A model generated the notes under the pieces. That model did no database searches. It was not told the origin of the DNA and saw nothing but the letters and a program-made list of their open reading frames with translations. From Sipunculus nudus (lineage: Eukaryota; Annelida; Sipuncula; Golfingiida; Sipunculidae), in NCBI GenBank assembly GCA_026874595.1, contig CM049318.1, positions 40,139,956 through 40,203,955 of the forward strand: a stretch of DNA of 64,000 nucleotides, given 5' to 3'. Positions 1 through 10,559 of this stretch are shown here, in pieces. Made by a program: the position numbers and the translations under genes. Within the stretch, counting starts at the first letter, position 1, and every line of letters begins with the position of its first letter.

Positions 1-489
1 ACATATAAAATCCCCTAACATGATTATGTGTTTCATGTTTTTTTTCTGTAAAATGCCAAATGTATTTAAAAAGCAAATTCAAAAAAATATTATGCTGCTC
101 CCGCATCAATGGTACCTGGTGATTTATGCCTGGAGCCTGTGTGCGATATAATCTGGAGAGTGTACGCACGTGTCACCTCTCAAATCGATGTCTCATTTCC
201 TGCCACCGCCACACGTTGTATTTATCGAAAATGGGATGTCTGATGATTAGCAGGCTCAGTTTACACAGACGAGGCCGATCAAACACGACCCCGTTATGTA
301 ATAGTTCAAACGGCACGATCTCTCTTCCCGGGAACGGTGTGATACAGGTAGTCAATTAATAATCAGCTGATCTATGTTCCTCAGTGATTCCAATGGGATG
401 TACGGGTGCTATATACCTGAGATATATCAAAGATGTTCTTTTGTCATATATGATAATATCGCGTTTGATCTATCATGCACATAACATAC

Positions 490-492
<3 letters not shown>
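1..492. other. no gene recognised
   Basis: AT-rich sequence with one short minus-strand open frame (173-355) whose translation looks protein-like but matches no family I know and shows no clear splice context. I see no supportable gene. Confidence 0.4.
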
Positions 493-541
<49 letters not shown>

Positions 542-553
542 GGGGGGGGGGGG
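493..553. repeat. (GA)n microsatellite plus poly-G run
   Basis: About 23 uninterrupted GA units run directly into a 13-base G run. The open frames through it on both strands are low-complexity artefacts. Confidence 0.95.
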
Positions 554-572
554 AGCACAAGAAATATAATAT

Positions 573-775
573 CACAGGAAAAAAAAACACAGGAAATAAA
601 GTCAAAGAAAATAAAGTCACAGGAAAAAAATAAAAAAATAAAGTCACAGGAAAATATTCACAGGAAATAGTCACTATTGTGGGTAGGAAACAAAGTAATT
701 GAAAAAGTCACAAATTTGGAAACGAAACAGGGTCATGCACAGGATATTAAGTCACAAATTAAGTTGAACAAGAAG
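573..775. repeat. imperfect GTCACAGGAAA repeat tract
   Basis: Degenerate copies of a short motif (AAAGTCACAGGAAA and variants such as TCACAGG, AGTCAAAGAAA) recur roughly every 13-25 bases. No larger structure is visible. Confidence 0.7.
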
Positions 776-1792
776 TCACATGCATATTTAAATACAAATA
801 ACTATTAAATTCTAACGTCATGTGACTTTTTTTCCTAAAACCGAAAGGTCAAATTGTCATTCTTTTTATCGTATCACCAAATTTAGACTCTGCTAATCAG
901 AACACTTCCAATTGGAACCCGTCTCTTTGAGAATGAGCCATATATCTGCATTTGTGCATGATATAACGTTGTCGGGAAGAGAATATACAGGGAATCGTTT
1001 GCACGGAACAGGTTGCGTCCCCCTTGGGACTCCGGCTTTGTCAAGTAAGAGTTCTGTCCAGCTCCATGCAGCCACGGGGGCCTATTTATGACCTTTTACC
1101 ATAAAGAAAATACAGACCAATATGTAAATTGAGTGAAAAATAACAAGAAACAAAGTAAAATGTATGTCCAACAAGGAAAAATCCGTGCAAAATTATTTTT
1201 CCTTTAGTCATGTGGAAATATTTCCCCTTTATTCAATTTGGAAATATTTATTTGGGACACCAAAGAAAACGAAATGTAACAACGTATATCTCTTACACTT
1301 AAACTATATTGATATATTGACGGTTAAGCCTTATACTAGGTGATGGTACAGGGGGATGTAAATATCTAAGAACTGATTAAAATCGAGCATTACATCATTT
1401 GTAAATGTAAATTTGTAAATCTGTTCTCATAATCTATATACATCAGACAGAAAGGAAGTCACTAAAAGAAACTGTCTTGATTTATTTATATACATACTTT
1501 ATAGTAACCATATTTCCTATATTCAGTTTCAGAAAAAAATCATGATATTCGATGTTAATCCAAATATAAAACTTAGGGATTTTTAACAACATATATCTTT
1601 CAAAAGAGATCAAGTATATTCCTGTGTTCGATTTTCCACTAACATTTTTATATATAATTTTTCATATCCTTATTATTTGCTTGACATTTCTTGTCTTAAA
1701 TTTTGGAACAGTGCTCAAAGAAATATGGAACAACTGATGGAATAGTTAAACATCTGTGCTAATTAATAACGGCAAAAAGAAATAACGGGCGT
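776..1792. other. no gene recognised
   Basis: AT-rich unique-looking sequence. The minus open frame 893-1075 shows no recognisable domain or splice structure. Confidence 0.4.
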
Positions 1793-2017
1793 TTGATCAC
1801 ACTCTCAGATCATCCCCACGGGATAATGGACTGGTCCAGTTACGTAACCACCCGACTGGCCAGCTCCAAACTCAACACAAACACCTCTGATGAATTGGAG
1901 GCGAGAGGAATTATAATGACCAGCTCTAATGTAAATGTGTATTCTTTTGGTTCAGGCACGGGTGGAACAGCTGCGATGTTCCTGGGCGAATTCTTCTTGA
2001 CTTGCAAAGCTCATTAG
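1793..2017 (+). CDS. possible exon fragment resembling IgGFc-binding protein N-terminal domain
   Basis: The frame reads a passage of the style RGIIMTSSNVNVYSFGSG. It resembles the core of the IgGFc-binding protein N-terminal domain, where a KGI-x-(I/V)-TSS segment precedes a VY strand and a serine/threonine-rich STxAFL stretch. A pyrimidine-rich acceptor ending in CAG lies near 1808, so an internal exon is possible. After about residue 65 the similarity fades and the frame stops, and the next frame (2025-2222) is not recognisably part of the same domain. This may be a decayed gene fragment or the edge of a gene lying outside the window. The assignment rests on one remembered pattern and is weak. 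Confidence 0.3.
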   Translation: MITLSDHPHGIMDWSSYVTTRLASSKLNTNTSDELEARGIIMTSSNVNVYSFGSGTGGTAAMFLGEFFLTCKAH

Positions 2018-2479
2018 TTGGCGAATGCCCAGGTTTCTCCGAATTGCTGACCCGTGTGGTGCCGGTGTTAGTGAGAGTAGAGGTTGTGGCGCAACACGTG
2101 CTCCTGTGATCTCAAACACTGCTATTGATGCGGTGACACCTGGCGGCGTAGCTCTGTGGTATTTGTGGGATTCCCCGATTATTTGTATAGCTGATCCAGA
2201 TGCCGATCAAATCGACCTTTAATTGCACTTTTAATGCTCGCATACATGCCACACATAGGTTACTCAGATGAAAGAAACCCTTTCATTTTTATCATTACCT
2301 GGTCCAGGTTTCCAGCCTTATACTTAACATGTAGATTAGCAATGAATAATTAATAGTAAAAATATCAACGGGAGAAAAATGTTTCTCAACTTCAGTCTGA
2401 TAGTACTTTTCGCATTGCTGAATTTTTCAAATGTTGCAAATGTTAAAAAAGCGACATTAACATAGCAGTGATCTGCATG
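2018..2479. other. no gene recognised
   Basis: Short open frame 2025-2222 with no identifiable domain, otherwise AT-rich intergenic sequence. Confidence 0.35.
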
Positions 2480-2482
2480 TAA

Positions 2483-3140
2483 AGGTGCTTTTCCATTAGT
2501 GCGTAGTCCGTATCCGTAGTCCGTATCCGTAGTCCGCAAAAATCGCTTTGTAGACTTTTTAACTGGGCCGTTTCCATTCATCCGCATGCGTAGTACGTAT
2601 GCGTAGTCCGTATCCGCACGCTGCCGGGAGCGAATTTTGCGCACTACGCATACCAATCATCGTGTCGATTTAAGGTTTAGCATAGAGTTTTCCCATTCAG
2701 GCCGTGCTGTATGCACAGTCTCTATGTCCGACTTGTATGCATGTCATTTCTGGAATCAGTTTTCCGGAGACCAAACATATTGGCATTTGGCTGAATTTTG
2801 TTTTCCTTTCTTTATCATGTGCAGACAACATGTTTTTTAGATGATTGAAGCTTTCAGCATCACTGTCGCGGATGAAATATTAGTAATTATGATCTTTTAA
2901 AAATGTTATTATTTAATTTTATTGTTTTAACTTTTGATGTTAATATATACAAATGTACAATAAGTATGATGAAATGGCTTGCAAAAAAAGAAAAACTTCA
3001 GCTATCGAGCACCTATCAATACGGAGTACGGACTACGCATATACGTACTTATGGAAAACGAACTTTGCGGATACGGACTACGCATACGGACTGCACATGC
3101 GGACTACGGATACGGACTACGCACTTATGGAAAACCACCT
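2483..3140. mobile_element. non-autonomous TIR element (MITE) with TAA target duplication
   Basis: The two ends are inverted copies: the left starts AGGTGCTTTTCCATTAGTGCG and the right is the complement of AGGTGGTTTTCCATAAGTGCG. The terminal inverted repeats extend inward through tandem CGGATACGGACTACGCAT-type units. TAA sits immediately outside both ends (2480-2482 and 3141-3143). Three-base TWA target duplications are typical of the PIF/Harbinger superfamily, so a Harbinger-derived MITE is the best guess. The internal open frames (2336-2656, 2903-3264) are repeat translations, not genes. Confidence 0.75.
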
Positions 3141-3143
3141 TAA

Positions 3144-3961
3144 ATTGGCATGTAAACTATTTTTCGTTTTTCTGTATCTTTACGGTAATATTAACAGAAC
3201 AATATATAATTCATTTATGTTAATTCGAAGGCGAAAAAAAGTTAAAATCATGCAAAAGGATTAAAGAAATGTGCTTGTATCTGTCTTTTTAAAATCCCCC
3301 TAATATCTTTTGGTTTATAAAGGAAACTATAATAATGCATGTTATCATCGGACCTATCATTGCGTTAAAGGGACCTATTTACATGCCAGGTATGTTAAAG
3401 ATACATGGAATGTAGTGTGACCTTAAAATATAATGGGATCTGCCAATATTTCGTTAAAAAACCTTGATTTCTCCTGTATACACCGATGGCTATAAATACG
3501 CAACGGGCGCGATCAGTAGCGCTAAACATAAACTTAGCACAAACGTCACCTGGTGGCAACTCCATAATTGGTGATTTTCCTAGCTTCATGCCTTTATTTC
3601 CTTTTTCATCTTTCTTTTTCTTGATTTGGAGTCGCCCCGAAGGCGCTGTTCATGCGGTCCTGTTAAGGTAACCAGAAAAAAAAAAACGTGGACTGTGTTT
3701 ACTCACACATAGAACTATAACGACATGTGAACTGAAGAGAATTAGCCCGTGTGCCGAGATAGTTTCGGGAGGAAATCGTAGTTTTCAGCCAAAATGAATT
3801 AATAGCTGGAGATACATATATTATTGCAAACGATTATGTACTTTTAAATTAGACCAGTCATTTAATTTAACAATGACAGAGATAAAACGTATGCGCGGGA
3901 GTAATATATAGCTACCTGAAAAAGACAAGTGCAATTTTTTATACTGTTTATATGGCAAGGC
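3144..3961. other. no gene recognised
   Basis: AT-rich sequence without coherent coding signal. Overlapping short frames on both strands (3395-3671) shadow each other. Confidence 0.35.
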
Positions 3962-4110
3962 CAGTGTCGGATCCAGAGCGGAGGGACCTTTCCCTTTTTC
4001 GGGATCTGAGGACCTTTTCAAAGTTTCTCATTAGTATTTTTCTGGGTTTCGTGCATGTTTGGTTGGGTGACACACCCCCTCTTTTCCAAAATCCTGCCCC
4101 CTCACCCCTA
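3962..4110. mobile_element. hAT-like GGATCC-family repeat, degenerate copy
   Basis: Starts CAGTGTCGGATCCAGAGCGG and ends in AAAATCCTGCCCCCTCACCCC, which aligns with the left and right halves of the better-preserved copies at 5817-5992 and 7938-8130. The right terminal motif is damaged and no target duplication is visible. Confidence 0.5.
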
Positions 4111-4861
4111 ATGCTGTGACCCTTAAGCACTGCTTTTCTATAATCAGTATAAGTGGATTTCTTATATTGAAATATAATCTGTTTACACCTGTAACGTTAT
4201 ATTTGGCCAGCTAAGCGCAGTACCAGGGGTTTGACTGGCCCAAGCTCTCCGGGGAAGGGGGGGGGGGGGGGTATTTTCCGAACATCCACCTGTTTCCAAC
4301 ATCAGTCTGTCACCAGAACGCGGCCATTTATAAACTTGTTATCTACATCAAACGACCAGGAGGGGCGTAATAAAGGTCCATTAACTGCTGCATGTTTTGT
4401 AAGGCTTCAGCAGCTGTAATAGCAAGTATGTCAGGCTGGACAGCCCGGAGGCGCGGGCTGTGAAAGCCTCGACCTCGAACAAGACTGAGCAATGGTGAGC
4501 GGAGGACCGGATTGGGTTTGCCAGAGGCAGGTTCAGAAAGTTGAACATCCCTTGAATATAATATATATGAATGTTTATACTGTGGTTGGATTCACGTTCA
4601 CAGAGTTAAACTTTCGGGAATTTAACTTTTTTGTTGTTACACGAGATTTCCAGTTTCGCGAATCTTGGGAATTAAAAGACCATGACAGTATACTCAAAAT
4701 ATACGTGTAGGCTGATAGCCGGTGTTCCATAAATGAATGTTTGTGACCACCATACATATACCTACACTGAGGAAATCCCCGATCATCACTTATGTTGTCA
4801 TAATCACCTGACCTATAATGTTAGAATACATGCACAAGAGAAATTATCGTTGTGTGTGTGG

Positions 4862-4865
<4 letters not shown>
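4111..4865. other. no gene recognised
   Basis: Intergenic sequence with a G run near 4257-4270. Short frames on both strands (4492-4757) overlap and look random. Confidence 0.35.
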
Positions 4866-4898
<33 letters not shown>

Positions 4899-5170
4899 GG
4901 AAGGAGGAAGAGAGGATTGGTTTTGGAGTAAAAGTGTTTTGCACGTGTACGTTTGTGTGATAGCGCCATTTACATCTGTATAAGAATTACTACTACTGGT
5001 ATGCTGCTGCTGTTACTGCTACTACTGTTATAACTACAACCACCACCACTACAACTATTGCTAAGAATAATAATGTAAAATAAAAATGTAAAATAATAAT
5101 AATAATAATAATAATAATAGTAATAGTAATAATAAAAACAACAACAACAACAATAACAACAACAGCAGGA
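4866..5170. repeat. (GA)n then trinucleotide microsatellites
   Basis: A GA tract at 4866-4897 is followed from about 4984 by degenerate (TAC/TGC/ACC)n, then (AAT)n and (AAC)n trinucleotide runs up to the AACAGCAGG at about 5170. Confidence 0.9.
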
Positions 5171-5444
5171 ACCCCTTTTGTATTTCTATGTATCTGTGTT
5201 TATATCCGGGGGCGAACAATGTTACGCTTCAGCAGAAGTAAGATGCATTGAATGAAACTACATATGTCAATTAATTATATTTAATTATTGCGCAGCGATC
5301 TTGATTTCATGTTCACGCAATGAGAACAATTTTTACCATTCCAGTAGTTGCTCAGCATATCTCTTCATACAGACTAAAATTCTCCAAATATAAATCACTG
5401 CATGCACTATTTTCTTTCATTATCTTTCCATGCCTTAAAATTTT

Positions 5445-5527
5445 GTCTGAAACCCTTAAAAAAATGTTGCTTCGGATGAAAAAGGGAGGGTCATGCCCCC
5501 TTGGACCCCCTCTGGATCCGCTTCTGC
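5445..5527. mobile_element. half copy of hAT-like GGATCC-family repeat
   Basis: Contains the family's internal TTTGTCTGAAACCCTTAAAA segment and ends TGGATCCGCTTCTG, the same right end as the copy at 54997-55188. The other terminus is missing. Confidence 0.5.
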
Positions 5528-5816
5528 ATTTCGAACAACCTGCATAAACACAAACACACATGGCCTCAGAGGCATTTATTAAAAATAATATTGCCAGACA
5601 GTTCAGACTTATGCGTGTTGGGTGATGGAAAGGCCGTGCCACATCAGCATAAAGCGCCACCTATTGAGTGCTTCATAAATCAGTTACGGCAGCTCATTCA
5701 TGCATGCAGTTTTAACAAACATGCGTGTCGTTAACTCGAAATATCTAGCTATATTGGTTAGAAAATGGGGGGGGGGGGGGGGGGGGGGGGGCCAGGATTG
5801 TATAAAATAAAGATAC

Positions 5817-5992
5817 CAGAAGCGGATCCGGGCCCCCAACCTTTTTCATCAGAAACAACGTTTTATTAAGGGCTTCAGACAAAATTTTGCGGCCTGGACA
5901 CCCCCTTTTCCAGACCTGGGGACCTTTTTTTAGGGTTTGATTAGTCCTCCTGGGTTGGACCCACCTTTTCCCAAATCCTAGATCCGCCCCTG
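5817..5992. mobile_element. hAT-like MITE with terminal inverted repeats
   Basis: Begins CAGAAGCGGATCC and ends GATCCGCCCCTG, giving inverted termini, and is flanked on both sides by the direct repeat GATAC (5812-5816 and 5993-5997). The CAGnGGCGGATC termini and short target duplication fit a hAT-type non-autonomous element. A run of more than 20 G lies just upstream at about 5768-5791. Confidence 0.65.
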
Positions 5993-5997
5993 GATAC

Positions 5998-6766
5998 AAT
6001 TCCTATTCTTAGTAATGGAGGAGAATAGATCCATTCCACATCACATTTAATGCATTCCTGCATGTTCCCAATTAACCACGATAAAAAAACACTTGTCAGT
6101 TATACGAGTTTTATCAGCTACTATCTATATAAGATATGTATCCTTCAAAGACCCAACATTTGTACAAATGATGAATATAGAAACACCGTAAAGGAAAACT
6201 TTCTAAGTTTAGGATTAGTTTAATTGAAAAAAAAATACCAAAATGTTCAGTTAATTGTTACATAGTGATTTTGACACTAGACAGGATTTTGCTGGAAATC
6301 TAAAAAACATCTTAACGGCTGGTACGTTTCTTTTTATAACGATACGGTGCTAGTAAACCAAGCAGCTTTGCAAACATGACGAAAATATTTATATCGATGT
6401 TTCAGCACATTTTTCGTTATGTTTTCTGCTGCCATTCTGAGCTTTCTAGTCATCCTCTTATGTCGGAGGGGCAAATGAGCAGATACATCGAATTATGAAG
6501 ATATCTATCAATCGCTGATCTGATTGAAATAAAGGGAACGAAGAAAGTGTAGCCAACATTTAAGAAATATATTTCACTCAGGAGTGTGATCATACATACA
6601 CAATAATCCGGCGCATAAAGCGTCACCTTTAACATGCTTAATTTGTATTAAACGAACACTCCGTGTTCAGTTACTGTCACGGTACATTCAGTCGAAACCT
6701 CCAACCACACTGAAAGAAAAAGAAAAGACGAATATGACTTATTGATATATTTTAATAATAATTATT
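5998..6766. other. no gene recognised; 3' flank of LYZ1
   Basis: AT-rich intergenic DNA downstream of LYZ1 (which reads leftward). The minus open frame 6450-6635 has no recognisable features. Confidence 0.4.
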
Positions 6767-6772
6767 TTTATT
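6767..6772 (-). terminator. polyadenylation signal of LYZ1
   Basis: AATAAA on the minus strand, 90 bases past the LYZ1 stop codon. All four lysozyme genes have the same hexamer 90-185 bases after their stop. Confidence 0.75.
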
Positions 6773-6861
6773 GCTCAGAAAAGATTGACAAACCCTTTGG
6801 TTTCAATAATTCCATTATTTCAATATTTCACTCAGAGGGTGAAATAAACACTTCAGTCGGC

Positions 6862-7073
6862 TTAGCAACCCCCTTTACGCTTGCAGCATTTCTGGACTTT
6901 CTTCCAGTACCGTTTGAGGTTTTTGCGACAGCCTTTTGGTCCACCGTTGTGAATCATGGCGTAGTCCCTGCAGGTCGGCGTTCGATTCTTGGTACAGTTT
7001 TTGCCGTACTTCTTCATGTAGTTCTGAACGCACGTTTCCGAACAATCCATCTGTTTGGTGCAGTTTCGCCAAG
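6862..7073 (-). CDS. LYZ1 exon 4
   Basis: 212 bases from the acceptor ATAG to the TAA stop at 6862-6864. Encodes SWRNCTKQMDCSETC through HNGGPKGC to the basic end, with nine cysteines. Starting from the internal ATG of the open frame would be wrong, because the splice acceptor lies inside that frame. Confidence 0.92.
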
Positions 7074-10000
7074 CTATGATAAAAAGATACATTCTCCTTA
7101 CTATATTAATAATTTTGCATGTTGTACATAAAGTTCTTTCATACATATTATTGCATAATCCTTTGCTATATACAGTGAAACCCCTTTCGTTCGCCAACAC
7201 CAGGATCACAGGAATTAATGGTAATATATGAGGGTGGTGGATGACAGGGACTGTCAAATAAAGATAAGATATAATGAGGTAAATGATAAGGAATTCTTGG
7301 TTGCCATGAATATGGCCTCAAAATCCAGGTAATCAAGGTCACATTACACATCATCAATCTATTTATATTAGCGAATGATGAGTTTGGCCATTGGTGTATG
7401 TTCAAAATGGTTGGCAAATGAACGAGGGTTTCATGTATATTCAGTATCTCCCACCAGCTTGGGATAGGGATATATCCATGTACTAATTAACATTTCCAGT
7501 ATATAAATATATTTTAGACATGTATAGATGTATGTTATAACATTAGGTGAATGCTGATATAAACTGTTACTCTGCCGAGTCAACAAAACCTCATTCAGCT
7601 ATAATAAAGTACTTCAATCTATCAGGTTATTCTTTTGCCTTTTATCATGGAATAAGAAGACAACAAACACACGTGTATGTTTGACTTTTTATCTGATCGT
7701 ATATATCTTTACTAATACTTGTTAAATAAGCGAACGTTTCATATGTACAAGTTATATAAAACAAATTTAAAACATTTAATGTAACACTTTAACATCTGAT
7801 ACAACAACATTGCATACAAGTTTTCACACATGAAAGAAAATCAGCTTATTGAGAAAATATTGGATCATAAGATTATTGTGTATGGTTGTCTATATATAAT
7901 AAGTCAAAGAACAAAACATCGTTTCCACGGGCGTGCCCTGACGGATCCAGAGCGGGGTACAGGGGGCCCGGACCTGACCTCTCTCGAACCGCAAAAAATA
8001 ATTTTAGGGGTTCAAACCACATTTTGCGGCCTGGACCCGAACTACTGGATCAGAGGATCTTGTTTTAGGTTTTCCTATTATTCTTTCTCGGTTGGACCAA
8101 TTCCTTTCCAAAATCCTGGATCCGCCCCTGGCCTGCACACTCTGCTATTTTCGGGTCTACATTAATTTTGTGACGTGAAATCAGATACAAGACAATGGAA
8201 CTCTCGTATTACAATTATTAAGATTTTTTAACAGTTGAGATATGATAATAAATATAACCTTTATTTGATAATCTTCTCCGATATGTGTCGCTGTACACAA
8301 TAACCCACAGAGAAAGGTAAAATGTTGTTGAATACAGTACTCACATCCTTCGGGGCTGCCACAGTGCTCCCAGTACAGCTTTTTAATTTGGTATGGCCCG
8401 CAGGAATCCGCGTTGCCGTCCCATCTGCAACTCCCAACCTGGCAACCCTCAACCTGCATGTCATGTAAAAAGTCACTCTTATATCACCCTGCGTCGCTTT
8501 AACATATTATATGTATTTTAAGATGTAAGATCAGCTATACACCACAGATAATTGTCGATATACAGGAATCCCAGTTGAAAGGGACTCGAACTCATATTTT
8601 ACTTCAGTGTGCAAAGTTCTAAACATGAGCCAATTTTCTCGTATCCAGGCTAAACCGTTATTTGGACCACCATGCCTGTATGCCTACTATATGTAATAAA
8701 AGGTACGGCTAGCTACTGACATATCAACACGGTCATCGGTGGGTGCAGCTGCCTGCAAAAGTGCATATCTCAATGACTCCAAGGCTCCTTATGGCCGTAT
8801 ATTTTCTTTAAGTTACATCAGGCTCCTTTTTAATTATCCTCATCCATATCCTAAATGTCAGAAGGAGCCTTATAGCCTCTTTAATCAATATTATATGGTA
8901 TATATGTTACAGAAAAAACGGGATATAGTTCCGCAAAGTGTTTGATATTATAAAACTCACCAAGATCAACAAATAAATATTTTTATTTAGTGAAAAAAAT
9001 GATCGTGTTCGAGATAAATAATGATTTCTAAAATAGATAACAGATGGCGCCTCCTATCAAGCGTTTTTCTTCACATCATGTTCAACGTCCCTCCCCACAA
9101 GCACACATGACGAAAAAGTTTTTTTTTTTTTAAATTTGATACCAGTCCTCTGTCTCTCACCTGCCATGACAAATACATGAATCTAAGACATTTAATTTCT
9201 AATACTATACTATTTGTCATCATTGATTGTTCACTTTTTCTTTCCATCAAGATGTCGATGCTGAAAATGAGCCGTCCCCATAAGATTTGCATGGAAATTT
9301 GGTGCCATGATCAAAACGCCACGGGTCATTTGATTATACAGTGAAGCCTCGCCTAACGAGAAATAGGTTTAGCAACCACCTCAAAGTAAAGACCACTTTT
9401 TCACGGTCCCAGTTCTAGTGTCCTCTTCATATCAGACCTCGCTTAGACGACCACCTCGAAAATATGACCACTTCATCGAGGTCCCGTTGGTGGTCGTAAT
9501 TTCGAGGATTCGATGTACATATAAACAAATTATTCCTGCGATCGCTTTGAATGTTATGCAATATATGCTCGTAAGCAACTTCGTATGTGGAAGGAAATAA
9601 TTACTTAAAACACGCCGGTGCAGGTCTGTATACTTACTTCACAGATGCACTTCATACAGTTGTTCGTGAATGTTCCGTAGCTGTCTGAAAAAAATAAGTC
9701 AATTGAAACGCAAACAGAGTAATTTTAGAAACATATTTTTTAGAAAAAAATATCTCGTCAATTTCGAGTTCTAACGATAAAGAGATGCACTTTAGCAGAT
9801 TTCAATAGTATATTCTCGAACCTTGCTCAATAGTCTTCTGTGAACGTTATAGTTAGGTGTGTATATCCACATGTAACACACATACGCATAAAAACCTTTT
9901 AATCTATGTGCCTGTTGTCAATGAACTTTATAACAATAATATATACCACCAGTTTGGCCGTGGTAATTGTTTGTGACTCTATGTCTAATTAACCACATAG

Positions 10001-10340
10001 AAGACATTCCCTACTTTGTTACCACGCTAGCACGTCTTCAGTACTAGGATGACCGAGTTCACGGTTACATTATTATGACCATTGCTATGCAGCAGTTTTG
10101 TATATATAAAGTAATAAAAGCGGGGTTTTACTCCACACTAAGCCACTAACTACTGTCATGACTACCGCCAATCATGTGGATGGATTAGTCTAGTTCCTGA
10201 ACATCAGCCTCGATAATACAGCATATAATGATGATATTACAAGATGATCATTTTCCCGGGCGTCTACTCTATATTTACCTACCTTGCACGAGGAGAAGTC
10301 CAGCTAGCAAAAACACTGCAACGGTCGACGAGAGAGCCAT
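6862..10340 (-). CDS. i-type lysozyme LYZ1 (destabilase family), four exons
   Basis: Exons, in coding order, are 10340-10283, 9684-9638, 8453-8345 and 7073-6862. They join to 426 bases (141 residues plus stop) with phases 1, 0 and 1 and GT/AG borders. The product is a secreted N-acetylmuramidase that cuts the glycan backbone of peptidoglycan. It starts with a signal peptide (MALSSTVAVFLLAGLLLVQ), followed by CMKCICE. The VEGC glutamate and CRWD aspartate occupy the positions of Glu18 and Asp30 in the clam Venerupis lysozyme. SCGPYQIK, YW-x-x-C and HNGGPKGC complete the family signature. The mature protein has 16 cysteines and a strongly basic C-terminus (KRYWKKVQKCCKRKGGC). CRWDGNADSCG is less canonical than the CRMDVGSLSCG of LYZ3 and LYZ4. 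Introns 2 and 3 each hold a MITE. A TATA-like stretch lies about 85 bases upstream of the ATG. The family call is secure; activity is inferred. Confidence 0.92.
7938..8130. mobile_element. hAT-like MITE in LYZ1 intron 3
   Basis: Begins CTGACGGATCCAG and ends CTGGATCCGCCCCTG. The interior (TTTTGCGGCCTGGACC) matches the copies at 5817-5992 and 54997-55188. Flanking 7-mers GCGTGCC and GCCTGCA are only partly similar, so a target duplication is doubtful. Confidence 0.6.
8345..8453 (-). CDS. LYZ1 exon 3 (catalytic exon)
   Basis: 109 bases between CATGCAG and GTGAGT. Carries the catalytic Glu (second residue) and Asp (CRWD), SCGPYQIK and the YWEHC segment. Confidence 0.92.
9339..9515. mobile_element. 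pogo/Tc1-like MITE in LYZ1 intron 2
   Basis: Inverted ends CAGTGAAGCCTCG and CATCGAATCCTCG (10 of 13 positions match) are flanked by TA on both sides (9337-9338 and 9516-9517). CAGTGAAxCCTCG termini with a TA duplication are typical of pogo/Tigger-type elements. Interior sequence pairs ACGACCACC with GGTGGTCGT. Confidence 0.6.
9638..9684 (-). CDS. LYZ1 exon 2
   Basis: 47 bases between TTTTTTTCAG and GTAAGT, encoding DSYGTFTNNCMKCICE, the N-terminus of the mature lysozyme with three cysteines. Confidence 0.9.
10283..10340 (-). CDS. LYZ1 exon 1 (signal peptide)
   Basis: 58 bases: 19 codons of a hydrophobic signal peptide plus one base, then donor GTAGGT. The ATG follows a leader with TATA-like sequence at 10413-10429 on the minus strand. 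Confidence 0.88.
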
Positions 10341-10412
10341 GGTTGCTGTCAGCTATACAGAGTTCAGTGTTTGTTGAGCTACGGCCGAATCTGCCTGTGA
10401 AACAACCTAAAG

Positions 10413-10429
10413 TTTTGTATACATATATA
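10413..10429 (-). promoter_or_regulatory. TATA-like region of LYZ1
   Basis: Minus strand reads TATATATGTATACAAAA, 73-89 bases upstream of the LYZ1 ATG. The distance matches the TATA-like motif of the LYZ4 first exon. Confidence 0.45.
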
Positions 10430-10559
10430 TTGATACTCTAGTCAAAAGGTAATACATATAAAAAGATGACACCGAAAACGGCCAATGGCAGAGCGAACAG
10501 CGTGAATATCTGCAGGGTATAGGCCATTTTTAAGGTCACTAAAGGGGTGCAGGGAAATT

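Noticed and set aside
2336-3264. Overlapping open frames of about 105 codons with TDYGYGLR-like repeats
   Set aside because: They are translations of the inverted tandem units of the TAA-flanked MITE.
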